64,000 nt of DNA from Plazaster borealis. Its lineage: Eukaryota > Echinodermata > Asteroidea > Forcipulatida > Labidiasteridae. Positions 24,100 to 35,664 of this stretch are shown piece after piece. The stretch covers positions 20,144,488 to 20,208,487 of the forward strand of contig CM037474.1 of NCBI GenBank assembly GCA_021014325.1. The letters run 5' to 3'. The first letter of the stretch is position 1. Every line of letters starts with the position of its first letter. Under the pieces are notes generated by a model. That model did no database searches, was not told the DNA's origin, and worked only from the letters and a program-made list of their open reading frames with translations. The translations under genes were made by a program, and so were the position numbers.

Positions 24100-24858
24100 A
24101 CGTTTCATTACAATAAAATAAAAGTCGCCTGTGAAAGTTTAAAGGCATCGTACACGTTTGGTATTTGTCAAAGACCAGTTTTCTCACTTGGTGTATCCCA
24201 ACATGTGCATAAAATAACAAGCCTGTGAAAATTTGGGCTCCATTGGTCATCGAAGTTGCAAGAAAATAATGAAAGAATAAACACCCTTGTTGTACAAATT
24301 TGTGTGCTTTCATATTGGAATAAAAACTTCTTGCAAGAAGTTATACATTTTTTAGTGAGAAATTACCTCTTTCTCAAAACTACGTTACTTCAGAGGGAGT
24401 CGTTTCCTACAATGTTTTATATTATCAACAGCTCTCCGTTGCTTGTTACCAAGTCAGTTTTTATGCTAATATTTGTATTGAGTCATTACCGAACGTGTAC
24501 GATACCTTTAAGTGGGATACAGTGTCTACTTATTGAGGAAGCAGCAACAAAAAAGTCGTGGTATTTTCATCAGGAACGTTTGGCGCGATGACAGCGGGTA
24601 CCAATCGCATCTCTGGCCGTATTGCAATGAGGGCAGCATTCTGCCGGACACCATGGAAATTTCGAAAAGTTGCCTGCAGGCAATCTTTGGAGATTCAGAC
24701 TTTTATTGATTTCTAATAAACGGGGGCATTTCCTGCGAAATGATTTCGCAGGATGCTTACTACCATTAACATCTTTATAACAAGTAGGCTTTCGGATACA
24801 AGTTACATAATTTCTCTTTGGGGTCATTACCAAGTATGATCCTACCTTGAAGGTTTTA
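24100..24858. mobile_element. MITE family M3 copy split by a nested M1 insertion
   Basis: Left piece 24100-24138 (AAAGTCGCCTGTGAAAGTT) and right piece 24512-24858 (GACAGCGGGTACCAATCGCA, CCTACCTTGAAGG) match 35283-35664 in order. The M1 element at 24139-24511 lies between them. The left terminus of M3 is not clear here. Confidence 0.65.
24139..24511. mobile_element. TTAA-flanked MITE family M1, nested
   Basis: AGGCATCGTACACGTTTGG on the left and CCGAACGTGTACGATACC on the right, with TTAA at both edges. It sits inside an M3 copy, which shows that M1 moved after M3. Interior blocks such as AACTTCTTGCAAGAAGTT are shared with 41962-42336 and 46156-46491. Confidence 0.85.
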
Positions 24859-25309
24859 TAAATTGAACACCAGCACCATCAGGTGAGCGACAACAATTTC
24901 CTGATAGTTGGTTACGATTTCTATTTCAAATGTATAGACAAGGGGTCTATGTTACTTGGTTTGTGCACAAAACCCATACACAAAATGAAAAGGTTTGCCG
25001 TGATTTACTTTTTTTTATTTTTATAAAATATATTTTATTTTCTAAGTGTAGGCCCTATAAAAACAGAAGATGTCTTTGCCATTGGTAATAATGTTTTTGT
25101 CTCCATTTCCTGTGCTGTATTTTCTTGAAATATTATATTTGTAGTGTTTTCGATTATAAATTTAATGTAAAGCGCTTTGATACTTGGGAGAGGCTCTATA
25201 TAAATGTCGGTTAATGACACGTTTCTGTGTTTTTAAAATTTTGTGCGAGGTCAACTAACATAATTGCATGATAACGTAACGAAACAGGTGCGGTTGATAA
25301 TGCTTAACT
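24859..25309. other. Gene-free interval
   Basis: Contains AAGCGCTTTGATACTTGGG and CTATATAAATGTCGG at about 25171-25211, resembling the retroposon tails elsewhere in the window. A retroposon tail fragment is possible. Confidence 0.4.
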
Positions 25310-25445
25310 TTACCCCAACCTTAACAGAAACCCGACCATAACACTTAACACAACCCTGGCCCCAACTCTAACGCTAACACTAACCCAAACCGCAACCCCA
25401 ACCCCAACCCATCTAACCCTAACCCTTGCCCTTACTCTAAACCAC
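25310..25445. repeat. Degenerate C-rich hexamer tract (AACCCT-like)
   Basis: Irregular repeats of CTAACC, CCAACC and CCTAACCC. Like the tract at 11349, it lies near a CATGTTCCGAC motif (25610), supporting a shared element. Confidence 0.65.
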
Positions 25446-27242
25446 ACATGGTCTGGCTTAATGAGACTCAGATTTCAGATAATTTTTGCCCTGTTTTTAG
25501 GCAAGATTGACAAATCGGGTGATTTTGACCAAGAGTCCAGGTCCAAATGACTCGAATATGGGTCGTCTAAGTACTGACCAGAACCTGGAATCCCGGGTTA
25601 CACACCGCATGTTCCGACTCCTAACTCTAGCATGTCCGTAAGTCTGTACTTCCCTCTTTAACGGTCAATGGCCAAACCTTACAAGACACAAGGCAATTAT
25701 ACAGAAACAAAACCTGCGATAAATGGACCACATAATCACCCAGTTTGGCATAGTGCAAAATGATCTCTGAAGGATACCGAGAAGAACTGTTGCAAGCAGT
25801 GACCGTCCACAGTAAAGTGTCTCGCTTAAAAAATATGTAACTGATATCCACAATTCTTAAGACATGAAGCCCTTACCTTGTCCCTCGTGATGCTGCCATA
25901 AAGATTAAAAAAAGGGGGAAAAGGGAATTGGTTATTCTGAAGAGACGCAAAAAAGACAGAAAAAAAGACAAGTCTGAACATGAAACCTGATGGAAAATTT
26001 AAAGGGATCATACTAACTCGAGTGTCCCATTGTAAAAAGAATAAAGAGTTTGGTTCAAAAACACATTCAAGTTGATTTTTGTAATGTTGGATCACCGGCT
26101 AAATATCCATTTCAACATTTCAATGTTTTCTCAAATTAACTCGTGATTGTAATGTTTCTATGACAGTTTGTGATAAACCATTTCGTGTCATAACCGATTA
26201 GTAAAACTCATCTATATCAAATGAAACTAAACAAGTTTCCCGACAATTATAAGAAGCATCTTGAAAACCACGGGAAGGAACAGTCTTACGTAACATATCT
26301 ATGTCTTCTGTTACATTTTCAGTCAAACATGAGCATGGTCTTAAGTGAGATCCGACATCAAAAGAAAAGAAAACAGTTTAATATATTTGTTCTCTTTAAT
26401 AAAAATGTGTTACCTTTCCTTTCAGTGCACTCTTTGTACTTGGAAAGTGCATGGAGAGTGTAAACTGTTTTAATATACGCGCAAACAGCTCAAGGCAAAG
26501 GACCTTGCAAAGTTAATGCGGCTCGCAAGAAGAAGACTTCCCTTACCTGGAAGCTTGGCTGGTGTCCAGAAGGTGCCCTGATTAAGCACAAAGGTTAAGA
26601 GAAAACACGACGGTCTCTGTCTGTGAAGCGAGTTGACTTCATGGTAATTTACTTTGACGCATACTTCAAAATGAAGCGGATGGCAGGTGCTTTGTTAATT
26701 TACACGGCAATCGTTTGATTGTGGGATCAGGTGTGCCGTGTAATTAATGGCCAAAATGCCACACATTCGAAAACACAGCTGTACCATGTTGAGCATAATT
26801 CACAAGTTACTTAAATACAAAGTCGGCTCAAACCCTGTCTAGTCTACAAAACAATTAATTTGAATGTTGATGTTGGGCAGGTGCGGAAGATAACTGAATA
26901 TGATAACATGGGACTTTTGCCGTATAAGCAAGATTTCATTCTGCAAAATAATAATAGCCCTTCCAAAAAAAAACTCCGTGTGGCTTCATTGTCAGGGAGG
27001 GTTTTGTTTTGTAAGTTCAAACAAACTTCCTCATATTACAATAACTTTTAAGTTCTGTCTCTGTTTGAGAAATTCGTATTTTACAACTGTCTGTTACTGA
27101 CATAATAATTTGTCTGTAATGTAATGACAAAATGATATCGATTCCATGAAGAAAGTTTCAACAAGTCTTGGATGTTGTGATGACATTTTGGTGCTCGATT
27201 TGTGGCACGATATACCCCATGGGACAACCCTATGAGACACAC
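25446..27242. other. Gene-free interval
   Basis: No convincing exon. ORFs of 60-90 codons are AT-driven and lack domains. Confidence 0.45.
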
Positions 27243-27340
27243 CCTCTAATAATAATAATAATAATACGCAGTTCTTATATAGCGCTTTATACTCCCGATG
27301 GGTGTCTCAAAGCGCTCAGTATTTTTCCTACAAGGTAAGT
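27243..27340 (-). repeat. SINE family C tail fragment
   Basis: ATAATAATAATAATAATACG followed by TTCTTATATAGCGCTTTAT and GTGTCTCAAAGCGCTCAGTA is the reverse of the tail at 45965-46035. Only the 3' end is present. Confidence 0.75.
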
Positions 27341-28140
27341 GGAGTTACGTGTTGAAGTATTAGACCTACTCCTTTACAACATATCGGGCATGGTAGGCCT
27401 ATATTGGGAAATGATGATGTTAACTTGCGATGCCATTGATTGACCTGAAAAGTAGTAATTTGTTTAATAGCATGAAGCTCTATGGTTCTTAGACTACCAG
27501 CCTATTGTGCCTCAGGTCAATGTCATCATGTCAAAATGCTACATAAACCTTTATAGGAAAACTGAATTTTCTGCATGTTCATTATGAAGCTTTGTAAAAA
27601 TCAAAATAAACAACAGTGATCTGGTGGAGGGTGCTTCGAAGGTTATTTTCTTGTCTATGGCAATATTAATTGAGTATTTTTATCTGTACTGGTATGATCT
27701 TAATCTTTTGTGTGCATTCAGATTGAAAAAAAAAAGTAATTGGTGTTTCTCTATAATTATAATTATGCACCTTATCTTAAAATATTTTCTCCGAAACCTC
27801 ACAAAGAAATAGTTTTTAAGTTATAAATGTATATTAACTTAATGACACATACCAGAGTAGACATGACAATGTACAAAATATAGAGCCTTGGTGAACTGCA
27901 TCCATCATCAGCTCAAATAACTTGGCTCTGTTGATCACCACTATGCTCTATGTGCTGACAACAACCTTTCCTTCGGGTGAGGGAAACACAAGAGAAATTA
28001 AAGGTTCTTTGACTAATTGCCTGCGAAAACCATGGATGTTTGATAATAGTCAGAGATTATATGCCTCAGGGATTTTAATATTAGTTTGAACGCTTGGTGG
28101 AGTCTGCGCTAAATGTATGTTATTTTACAGTTTGATTAAA
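27341..28140. other. Gene-free interval
   Basis: Fragments near 27595-27700 resemble sequence next to the 60-bp unit elsewhere. No gene recognised. Confidence 0.4.
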
Positions 28141-29370
28141 TACATAGTGGAGGATTGGTAAATATCGACAATGAACTGGTTTAGTTTCATACCAGTACCA
28201 ATCCTCCAGAGAAATATTTCCATCTGAAAGCTCACTGATTCTAAAGTTCATACCAGTACCAATCCTCCAGAGAAATATTTGAATCTGAAAGCTCACTGAC
28301 TCTGAAGTTCATACCAGTACCAATACTCCAGAGAAATATTTCCATCTGAAAGCTCACTGATTCTTAAGTTCATACCAGTGCCAATCCTCCAGAGAAATAT
28401 TTCCATCTGAAAGCCTTGAACACCCAGCAGGGTGGATATGTGCGCATTACAAGTCTTATTATTATTATTATTTAATCCTCCAGAGAAATATTTTCTGTCT
28501 GAAAGCTCACTGATTCTAAAGTTCATACCAGTGCCAATCCTTCAGAGAAATATTTTCTGTCTGAAAGCTCACTGATTCTAAAGTTCATACCAGTGCCAAT
28601 CCTCCAGAGAAATATTTTCTTTCTGAAAGCTCACTGATTCTAAAGTTCATACCAGTGCCAATCCTCCAGAGAAATATTTCCATCTGAAAGCTCACTGATT
28701 CTAAAGTTCATACCAGTGCCAATCCTCCAGAGAAACATTTCCATCTGAAAGCTACTGATTCTAAATTTTATACCAGTGCCAATCCTTCAGAGAAATATTT
28801 TCTGTCTGAAAGCTCACTGATTCTAAAGTTCATACCAGTGCCAATCCTCCAGAGAAATATTTTCTTTCTGAAAGCTCACTGATTCTAAAGTTCATACCAG
28901 TGCCAATCCTCCAGAGAAATATTTCCATCTGAAAGCTCACTGATTCTAAAGTTCATACCAGTGCCAATCCTCCAGAGAAACATTTCCATCTGAAAGCTAC
29001 TGATTCTAAATTTTATACCAGTGCCAATCCTCCAGAGAAATATTTTCTGTCTGAAAGCTCACTGATTCTAAAGTTCATACCAGTGCCAATCCTTCAGAGA
29101 AATATTTTCTGTCTGAAAGCTCACTGATTCTAAAGTTCATACCAGTGCCAATCCTCCAGAGAAATATTTTCTTTCTGAAAGCTCACTGATTCTAAAGTTC
29201 ATACCAGTGCCAATCCTCCAGAGAAATATTTTCTGTCTGAAAGCTCACTGATTCTAAAGTTCATACCAGTGCCAATCCTCCAGAGAAATATTTTCTGTCT
29301 GAAAGCTCACTGATTCTAAAGTTCATACCAGTGCCAATCCTCCAGAGAAACATTTTCTGTCTGAAACACT
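28141..29370 (-). repeat. 60-bp satellite-like array derived from a MITE subterminal segment
   Basis: About 20 units of close to 60 bp. Each contains TTCATACCAGTGCCAATCC, CCAGAGAAATATTT and CTGAAAGCTCACTGATTC. Variants alternate (CCATCTGAAAG versus TCTGTCTGAAAG), and blocks of several units recur, for example 28545-28790 against 28800-29035. Reverse-complemented, the unit matches GAAATATTTCACAG ... AGTATGAACTCCATATTCAG ... AGCTTTCAGAC inside the MITE at 51069-51448. Confidence 0.93.
28425..28478 (+). repeat. SINE family C tail inserted in the 60-bp array
   Basis: GGATATGTGCGCATTACAAG followed by a TTATTATTATTATT tail interrupts one unit. Compare GGATATGTGCGCTAAATAAG at 53522. The inserted piece is only about 50 bp. 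Confidence 0.75.
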
Positions 29371-31839
29371 GTGCAAATTCAGAAATCAGTATTCGAAGAT
29401 CCTAAAAATTAAAATCGTCTATTTCCATCGCGGCATTTGAAATAAGTTTATATTTCAATGTGCACAAAGAAAACTGGATTACCTAGCTAATGTTAAAAGT
29501 TGTATTTCTCTGGATGACCTTAGACATTTTAAAATGTTTGGATGATTCTTAATTATCTTTGTGAATACCAGTTTCATATCTTCTTCTTGGGAGCTGGTGT
29601 GTGTGTGTGTGGGGGGGGGGGGGCTGGGGTTAAAGGTAATGGTACAAAGTCAGCAGGCAAGTCTGCCATTAACAGTTTTTATAAATCTAAGCTCTCTGCT
29701 AATCACACTTATCTGTGGTAAGTGGATGTAATATGCAGATGTCACATGAACTTGTTGAATCTGAAAAATTCGTAATATGCTTCCTTTTCGCAATGAGAAC
29801 ATAGTGGATAAATATCAACTTAGGTCAGGAAAGAAACTGGAGCTTGTCATACCAAGTTTAAAACAGAGCGCTACAAAAGATCTAGGGGCCTACTATACCG
29901 GTATTCCTTTACTTGTAATAATTTTAAAATGACTTCGTATAATGTTTGTTTTGTAATGTTTTGGCTCCTTTTGCCTTTTTGTTTTGTTTTGTTTTAGTTT
30001 TTTGCTTTTAACCTTCATTTGTACTGTACAATTTTTGATCCTCACTTTTAATATTTGGTAATTTTATTGTATATAGCCTTTTTAACGTTTGTAAATTTGA
30101 ATTTTTGTTCGGCCTATCGGCTGCTGTAATTCAAATATTTTTACAACACCATAAATATATAATAGTTACCTGGCAAAGTCTATTGATATTATGAAAATAT
30201 TTTTGATTACTTGAAATAACACACAGAAAAAAGAGAGGTTTTAAATGGAAGAATATATACAAATACAATTAATAGCCACTTTTATTCCTTAAAATTATAC
30301 GCCATGTATTACAAATTACTTTTTGGCGTGCTGGTCCACAATCTTCATAATTAATTAACAATTGTAGAACATGGTTCAAGGCATTCAATTGAAAGTTTCA
30401 CTTCAATTGTATAGGGGGTTCATATAAAAACAAATTCACTCAAATTGAGAAATTTAAATTAAAGATCCAACTACTAGTTTCAAATATGTCAAGCATTATA
30501 GTTCTGCTTTTGAGATCAGTTTAGCTTCAAATGGTGTAAAGAAATTCCTTTCTTACCATGATAGATGTTAAGAATGTGGAAATCTCTTCAACACTTAATC
30601 CCGATTCTTCAATTATAGTAAAGCTCATCATAAAATGCTGGCCATGACCCATTTAGGAACACCCCGCCCTCTAATTTCATGTTAGGCTTTGAAAGAAATA
30701 CATATAAACAGAGTTACTGAAATTCATCTATGCATACAATTAATGATGTGAGTCAAATGATCTTCAAACTGAGTGTACAAACAAAACAAGTCTGTTTTAA
30801 AAAGTGCAAAGATAATTCTAGGTAAAAAAACACCCCAAACCCAAAACAAGAATAACAAAACATTAAGGTGAGAGGAGAATTGGTGATTAGAGGTTACAAG
30901 GAATTGTAACTTAAGGTATAAACGTGATTTCTTATTCACTCAGCCTCGTATTCAACTTCGGATTTTTGTTTTCAACCTTGCCAAAAAGTGGAGGTTTTAC
31001 TCTTATAAAATATATAATATGTGTATAACAAATATCCATCTACAGAACTTACATTATAAACTCATGTTAGTTTGAGTACATCGATATAACAGTCTAATAT
31101 AATGAATAATATTTAGGATAGAAACCGGGTAATGTCTCTTCTCCCATCAATTATAACCAAATTGAATTTATTTGAGTCCAAAACCCCACCTGTAGTGAAG
31201 CCCTAAAAGGCACATCTGACTTTTTAAAAAACCATCAGTTATACATGTTTCTAATTTTTTCTAAGCAAATAAAATATTCATATCTGATCTTACAGTTGTT
31301 TATATTATACTATGTTTTCATTCAGGGTATTAAATATCAACATTAATTAGAATACTAAAAACCCCGTTTAAACTTAATTCATCTTCAAGAATAATTAATA
31401 AGAGTATCAAATTTAAATACTTATCAAAGTTAGAACTTATCTTTCACATGATAGTTTTTGCTTGAAACATATACATTTTAGGTAAATTTGCAGATCATGC
31501 AAATTAAATATTTACTATAATAATTTACATATATAAATATTCATGATTGCTGGCAATGACAATGTGTAAGCACACACAGGTGGGCTATATTCTTTAAAAG
31601 TTGACAACTATAAATTGTAAAAAAACCAAATCGTAGAACAAACTTTTACAGGTTGAACGTACAAAACTAGACAAATATTTCTACCACATTTCATTGAATA
31701 TGCCATTCCAAAATACCATACTAGATTTCAATCGAAAAAAGAAGAAGATCCAGACAGGGGGAGGGGATTCAAAACTGAGAATGTCTGTGTCTACCCCCAC
31801 CCCTCCTCTTGGATCTCCTACACAACTTGAAAATCCAAC
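29371..31839. other. Gene-free interval
   Basis: A TG/G run at 29596-29622. Otherwise AT-rich with no exon recognised. It is far from any identified promoter. Confidence 0.45.
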
Positions 31840-32640
31840 ATGTTGGGAGTTATTGTGTCCCAACAGCAATCCAACATGTTGGGAGTTATTGTGTCCCAAC
31901 AGCAATCCAACATGTTGGGAGTTATTGTGTCCCAACAGCAATCCAACATGTTGGGAGTTATTGTGTCCCAACGTCATTCCAACAGGTTGGGAGTTATTCT
32001 TTCCCTACACTTATCCAACATGTTTGGAGTTGTTGTGTCACAACAACAATCCTACACGTTGGGAGCTATTTTGTCCCAACATCAATCCAACATGTAGTGT
32101 GTTGTGTACCAACGTCATTCCAACATGTTGAGAGTTATTCTCTCCCTACATTTATCCAACAATTGGAGTTATTGTGTCCCAACAACAATCCAACATGCTG
32201 GGAGTTATTGTGTCCCAACATCAATCCAACATGCTGGGAGTTGTGCCCCAACATCAATCCAATCTGTAGGGAATTGTTTTGTCCCAACATCAATCCAACA
32301 TGTTGGGAGTTATTTTGTCCCAACATCAATCCAACATGCTGGGAGTTATTGTGCCCCAACATCAATCCAACATGATGGGAGTTATTTTGTCCCAACATCA
32401 ATCCAACATGCTGGGAGTTATTGTGTCCCAACAACAATCCAACATGCTGGGAGTTATTGTGCCCCAACATCAATCCAACATGATGGGAGTTATTTTGTCC
32501 CAACATCAATCCAACATGCTGGGAGTTATTGTGTCCCAACAACAATCCAACATGCTGGGAGTTATTGTGTCCCAACATCAATCCAATCTGTAGGGAGTTA
32601 TTTTGTCTCAACATCAATCCAACATGTTGGGAGTTTGGGA
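31840..32640. repeat. 36-bp minisatellite with palindromic core, about 22 copies
   Basis: The unit is CCAACATGTTGGGAGTTATT followed by GTGTCCCAACAGCAAT. The first units carry the perfect palindrome CCAACATGTTGG; later ones shift to CATGCTGG or CATGATGG. Because 36 is a multiple of 3, long ORFs open on both strands as 12-residue repeats (SNMLGVIVSQQQ forward, HNNSQHVGLLLG reverse). Both-strand openness is the signature of an artefact. Confidence 0.94.
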
Positions 32641-32682
32641 GTTTTCTTGACACTTCTTTAGAGAACATTCAACACAAGGGTT

Positions 32683-32780
32683 GAGCAAAGAAAACTTTAC
32701 TAGAGCGGGATTTGAACCAATGACCTCCGGTTTAACGTGCCGGCACTCTACCAACTGAGCACCGCCAACATAGGGCTACA
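32683..32780 (-). mobile_element. tRNA-derived SINE family A
   Basis: The minus strand reads GTGCTCAGTTGGTAGAGTGC (A-box region) then GGTTCAAATCCCGC (B box), the same order and spacing as the copies at 34715, 48908 and 52220. Confidence 0.75.
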
Positions 32781-32930
32781 CCGCCAACATAGGGAGCTAT
32801 CTAGCCCTATGTTGGCAGTGCTCACATGGTAGATAGCTCTAGCCCTAGTAAATTTGTCTTTTGTTCAACCCCAAAATATTTAAAATTTACCCAGTCAGTT
32901 TCCCTTGTGGTATATAATTTGATATTAAAA
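32781..32930 (+). mobile_element. Second, damaged SINE family A copy head to head with the first
   Basis: GCTATCTAGCCCTATGTTGG is followed by the family-A tail TTGTTCAACCCC and GTTTCCCTTGTGG. Its tRNA-like part is largely deleted. Together with the preceding copy it makes an inverted pair around GCCAACATAGGG. Confidence 0.55.
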
Positions 32931-33814
32931 AAAAGTTTATGCTAACAAATTAATTTTTGTTAGATGGGAGATATTGGAAGATGTCATTTGAGGACATGAC
33001 CACTTTGGGCAAGTGGAGGACATTTTGGTAATTTTCGCTTCATACCGCTTTGTTTAACATGTACACCCTGGTTGTTTTCATAACTCTAAGACTGATAACC
33101 AAACTTGTAATCTTTATTGAGCACATTAAACTTACCTGATAATCTTTAGAATCTTTTTTAAAGAATGACTGTTATCAGTAATTAGCTCTTACAGGCATGG
33201 TACCAGATACACTTATCACTGTTTATGTACAATACCATCAAATATCACCTGATAAAAATGTCAAGACAGATGACACTCCAGGTGTTTTGGCATACCACAT
33301 GAACGATGTGAATATTAAGTCAAAATGTCCCCTAAAAGAAAGGTTGGAAACAGACAGTGTATTCAAAACCTCTGCATGCTTGTGAGTTTGCAACAAGATT
33401 GTATCAGGAATGGCAATTAATGACTGCGGAAGTTTTCTTGAGTGCAAGGGTTTATTTTTTATCCAACAAGGATGGGTGGGTTGTGAGGGGAAGTTTTACA
33501 GCTCATAGATTCTCTTAATTAAACACCAGAAACTCAAAAACCAATAGTAAAGATGGAACAATCCTTTGGGAAAATCCTTGAAGTATCATTGACTTGTGCA
33601 GAGTTTCCCTTGTAGAGATGAAAATAACCGTTCATATTTCTTGAGAAACAACATGTAGATAGCACCTTGGTACTTCTAGAATACAACCATACAACAGTGG
33701 TCTTTCTCCCTGTAGGCTACTGACTGACACTATACACTGATTATGTAGTTCTTCGATCACAGACAAAACCCCACAACTAAAAAAACCCCACATATTCCAT
33801 CACACTCTAGATAG
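32931..33814. other. Gene-free interval
   Basis: No gene or array recognised. Confidence 0.45.
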
Positions 33815-34460
33815 ACAGTTTCATTGATGGGCGGGGCTTACTCCATGGGGAGGGGGCAGAGCAAGATGCATGTATGGGCTACCCAAGTAGACACCCTTGA
33901 TAGACAGCTTCTTTGATGGGTGGGGCTTACTCCATGGGGGAGGGGGCAGAGCAAGATGCATGTATGTAGACACCCTTGATAGACAGTTTCATTGATGGGC
34001 GGGGCTTACTCCATGGGGGGTGCCAGAGCAAGATGCATGTATGGGCTACCCAAGTAGACACCCTTGATAGACAGCTTCTTTGATGGGTGGGGCTTACTCC
34101 ATGGGGGAGGGGGCAGAGCAAGATGCATGTATGTGCTACCCATGTAGACACCCTTGATAGACAGTTTCATTGATGGGCGGGGCTTACTCCATGGGGGGTG
34201 CCAGAGCAAGATGCATGTATGGGCTACCCCCATGTAGACACCCTTGATAGACAGCTTCTTTGGTGGGTGGGGCTTACTCCATGGGGGAGGGGGCAGAGCA
34301 AGATGCATGTATGTGCTACCCCCATGTAGACACTATTGATATACAGCTTATTTGATGGGTGGAGCTTACACCATGGGGAGGGGGCAGAGCAAGATGCATG
34401 TATGGGCTACCCATGTAGACACCCTTGATAGACAGCTTCTTTGATGGGTGGGGCTTATTC
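33815..34460. repeat. About 79-90-bp minisatellite, about 7-8 copies
   Basis: The unit contains ACACCCTTGATAGACAG, GATGGGCGGGGCTTACTCC and AGAGCAAGATGCATGTATG. The landmark CACCCTTGA occurs at 33892, 33971, 34059, 34149 and 34239, giving spacings of 79, 88, 90 and 90. Two unit types (TTTCATTGATGGGCG and CTTCTTTGATGGGTG) alternate. Confidence 0.92.
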
Positions 34461-34624
34461 CATCTGTCTTTTTTTTATGCTATACAATTACAACTTTCAT
34501 CTTGACTACAAGTACATTAGTTCACACATACACAATACATGTATGTGATAGATTTAGGGGGGGGGTGGTAACATCTATAAAAAACCATGAATTTTTTCAA
34601 ATTTTAAAATAAACAAGTCACAAC

Positions 34625-34860
34625 CCTTAAGGTGATCCCTCTCCAGCCGCTTCCCAGGATGTATTGTATGAACAAAGATATTGACAACATAGGTAGACCG
34701 CCAACATTAGGGCTAGATGCCTCAGTTGGCAGAGAGCCGGCACGTTAATCCGGAGGTTACAGGTTCAATACCCACTCTAGTCAATTTTACCTTGTTCAAC
34801 CCAAAAGTAATTAAAATTTCAGTTTCCCTTGTGGTTTATTTCTTGAGAAAACCAATGAGA
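34625..34860 (+). mobile_element. tRNA-derived SINE family A
   Basis: The head CCTTAAGGTGATCCCTCTCC and the body with AGATGCCTCAGTTGGCAGAG (A-box-like) and GGTTCAATACCCACTCTAG (B box) are followed by the tail TTGTTCAACCC and GTTTCCCTTGTGG. It shares its full layout with 48715-49015 and 52020-52350. Confidence 0.75.
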
Positions 34861-35225
34861 GGTATCAATCCAGCTAGTTAATCAGAGCATATCGGAACTT
34901 CAATGCAAAATTAAAGAAGACTTGGGTTATCTATGCTTCATTCCATTTTAATGAAGTGTGTGTCACATGTGTAATCACAATGACAACACTGTTGGCTGGA
35001 TCTATGAGGCATACCATGCACTCAAGCAGGTATTTGAACAACGTTCACCGAGTAGCGTGACATGTTTTTGTGACAAGATCCTCTATCTCCACTTGTGATC
35101 ATAGTGTAGTGAACATTGCATGATGAAGAATGACTAGCATTAAGCAATCAGTACTAGCCTGTTTAAATAATAAACCAAGTTGACTTGTGATGGATTGAGA
35201 AAGTCCTTGGGTTGTATCTCACTGC

Positions 35226-35664
35226 TTAAAGGTAGTGTCATGGATTGGTTTCTGTCAACGTAGTGCTTATTTATAAACAAAAATATAAAGAAAGATACAA
35301 TAAAAGTCACCTGTGAAAGTTTCAGCTAATTAATCTACCTGCTGAGAAAACAGCAAAAACTGTCACAGTATTTTCACAAGAACGTAGAATCCATTCCACC
35401 CACGTTTAGTAAAGTGACAGCGGGTACCAACCGCATCTCTGGCCGCAGCAGTCACGAATGGACACCTACCCTGAGAAACAATTCATGCATGAATTGTTTC
35501 TCAGATTCAATTGTCTCTGGGTGAAAAATTATCCAAACCATATTACTTCGAAGGGAATCCCTCGAAATAGTTAATACTATCAACAGCTGCAGTGCTTCTC
35601 ACCAAGTAAGTTTTTATGGGCATTAATTTTTGGAGTATTTACCAATCTATGACCCTACCTTTAA
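35226..35664. mobile_element. TTAA-flanked MITE family M3
   Basis: TTAA followed by AGGTAGTGTCATGGATTGG on the left, and ACCAATCTATGACCCTACCT with TTAA on the right, form imperfect inverted termini. Internal palindromic stretch TGAGAAACAATTCATGCATG to AATTGTTTCTCA lies at about 35471-35503. Matching internal blocks occur at 24100-24858. Confidence 0.8.

Noticed and set aside
31694..32668. Long ORFs on both strands in the 36-bp array
   Set aside because: A unit divisible by 3 and without stops opens both strands. 12-residue cycles with no flanking coding sequence.
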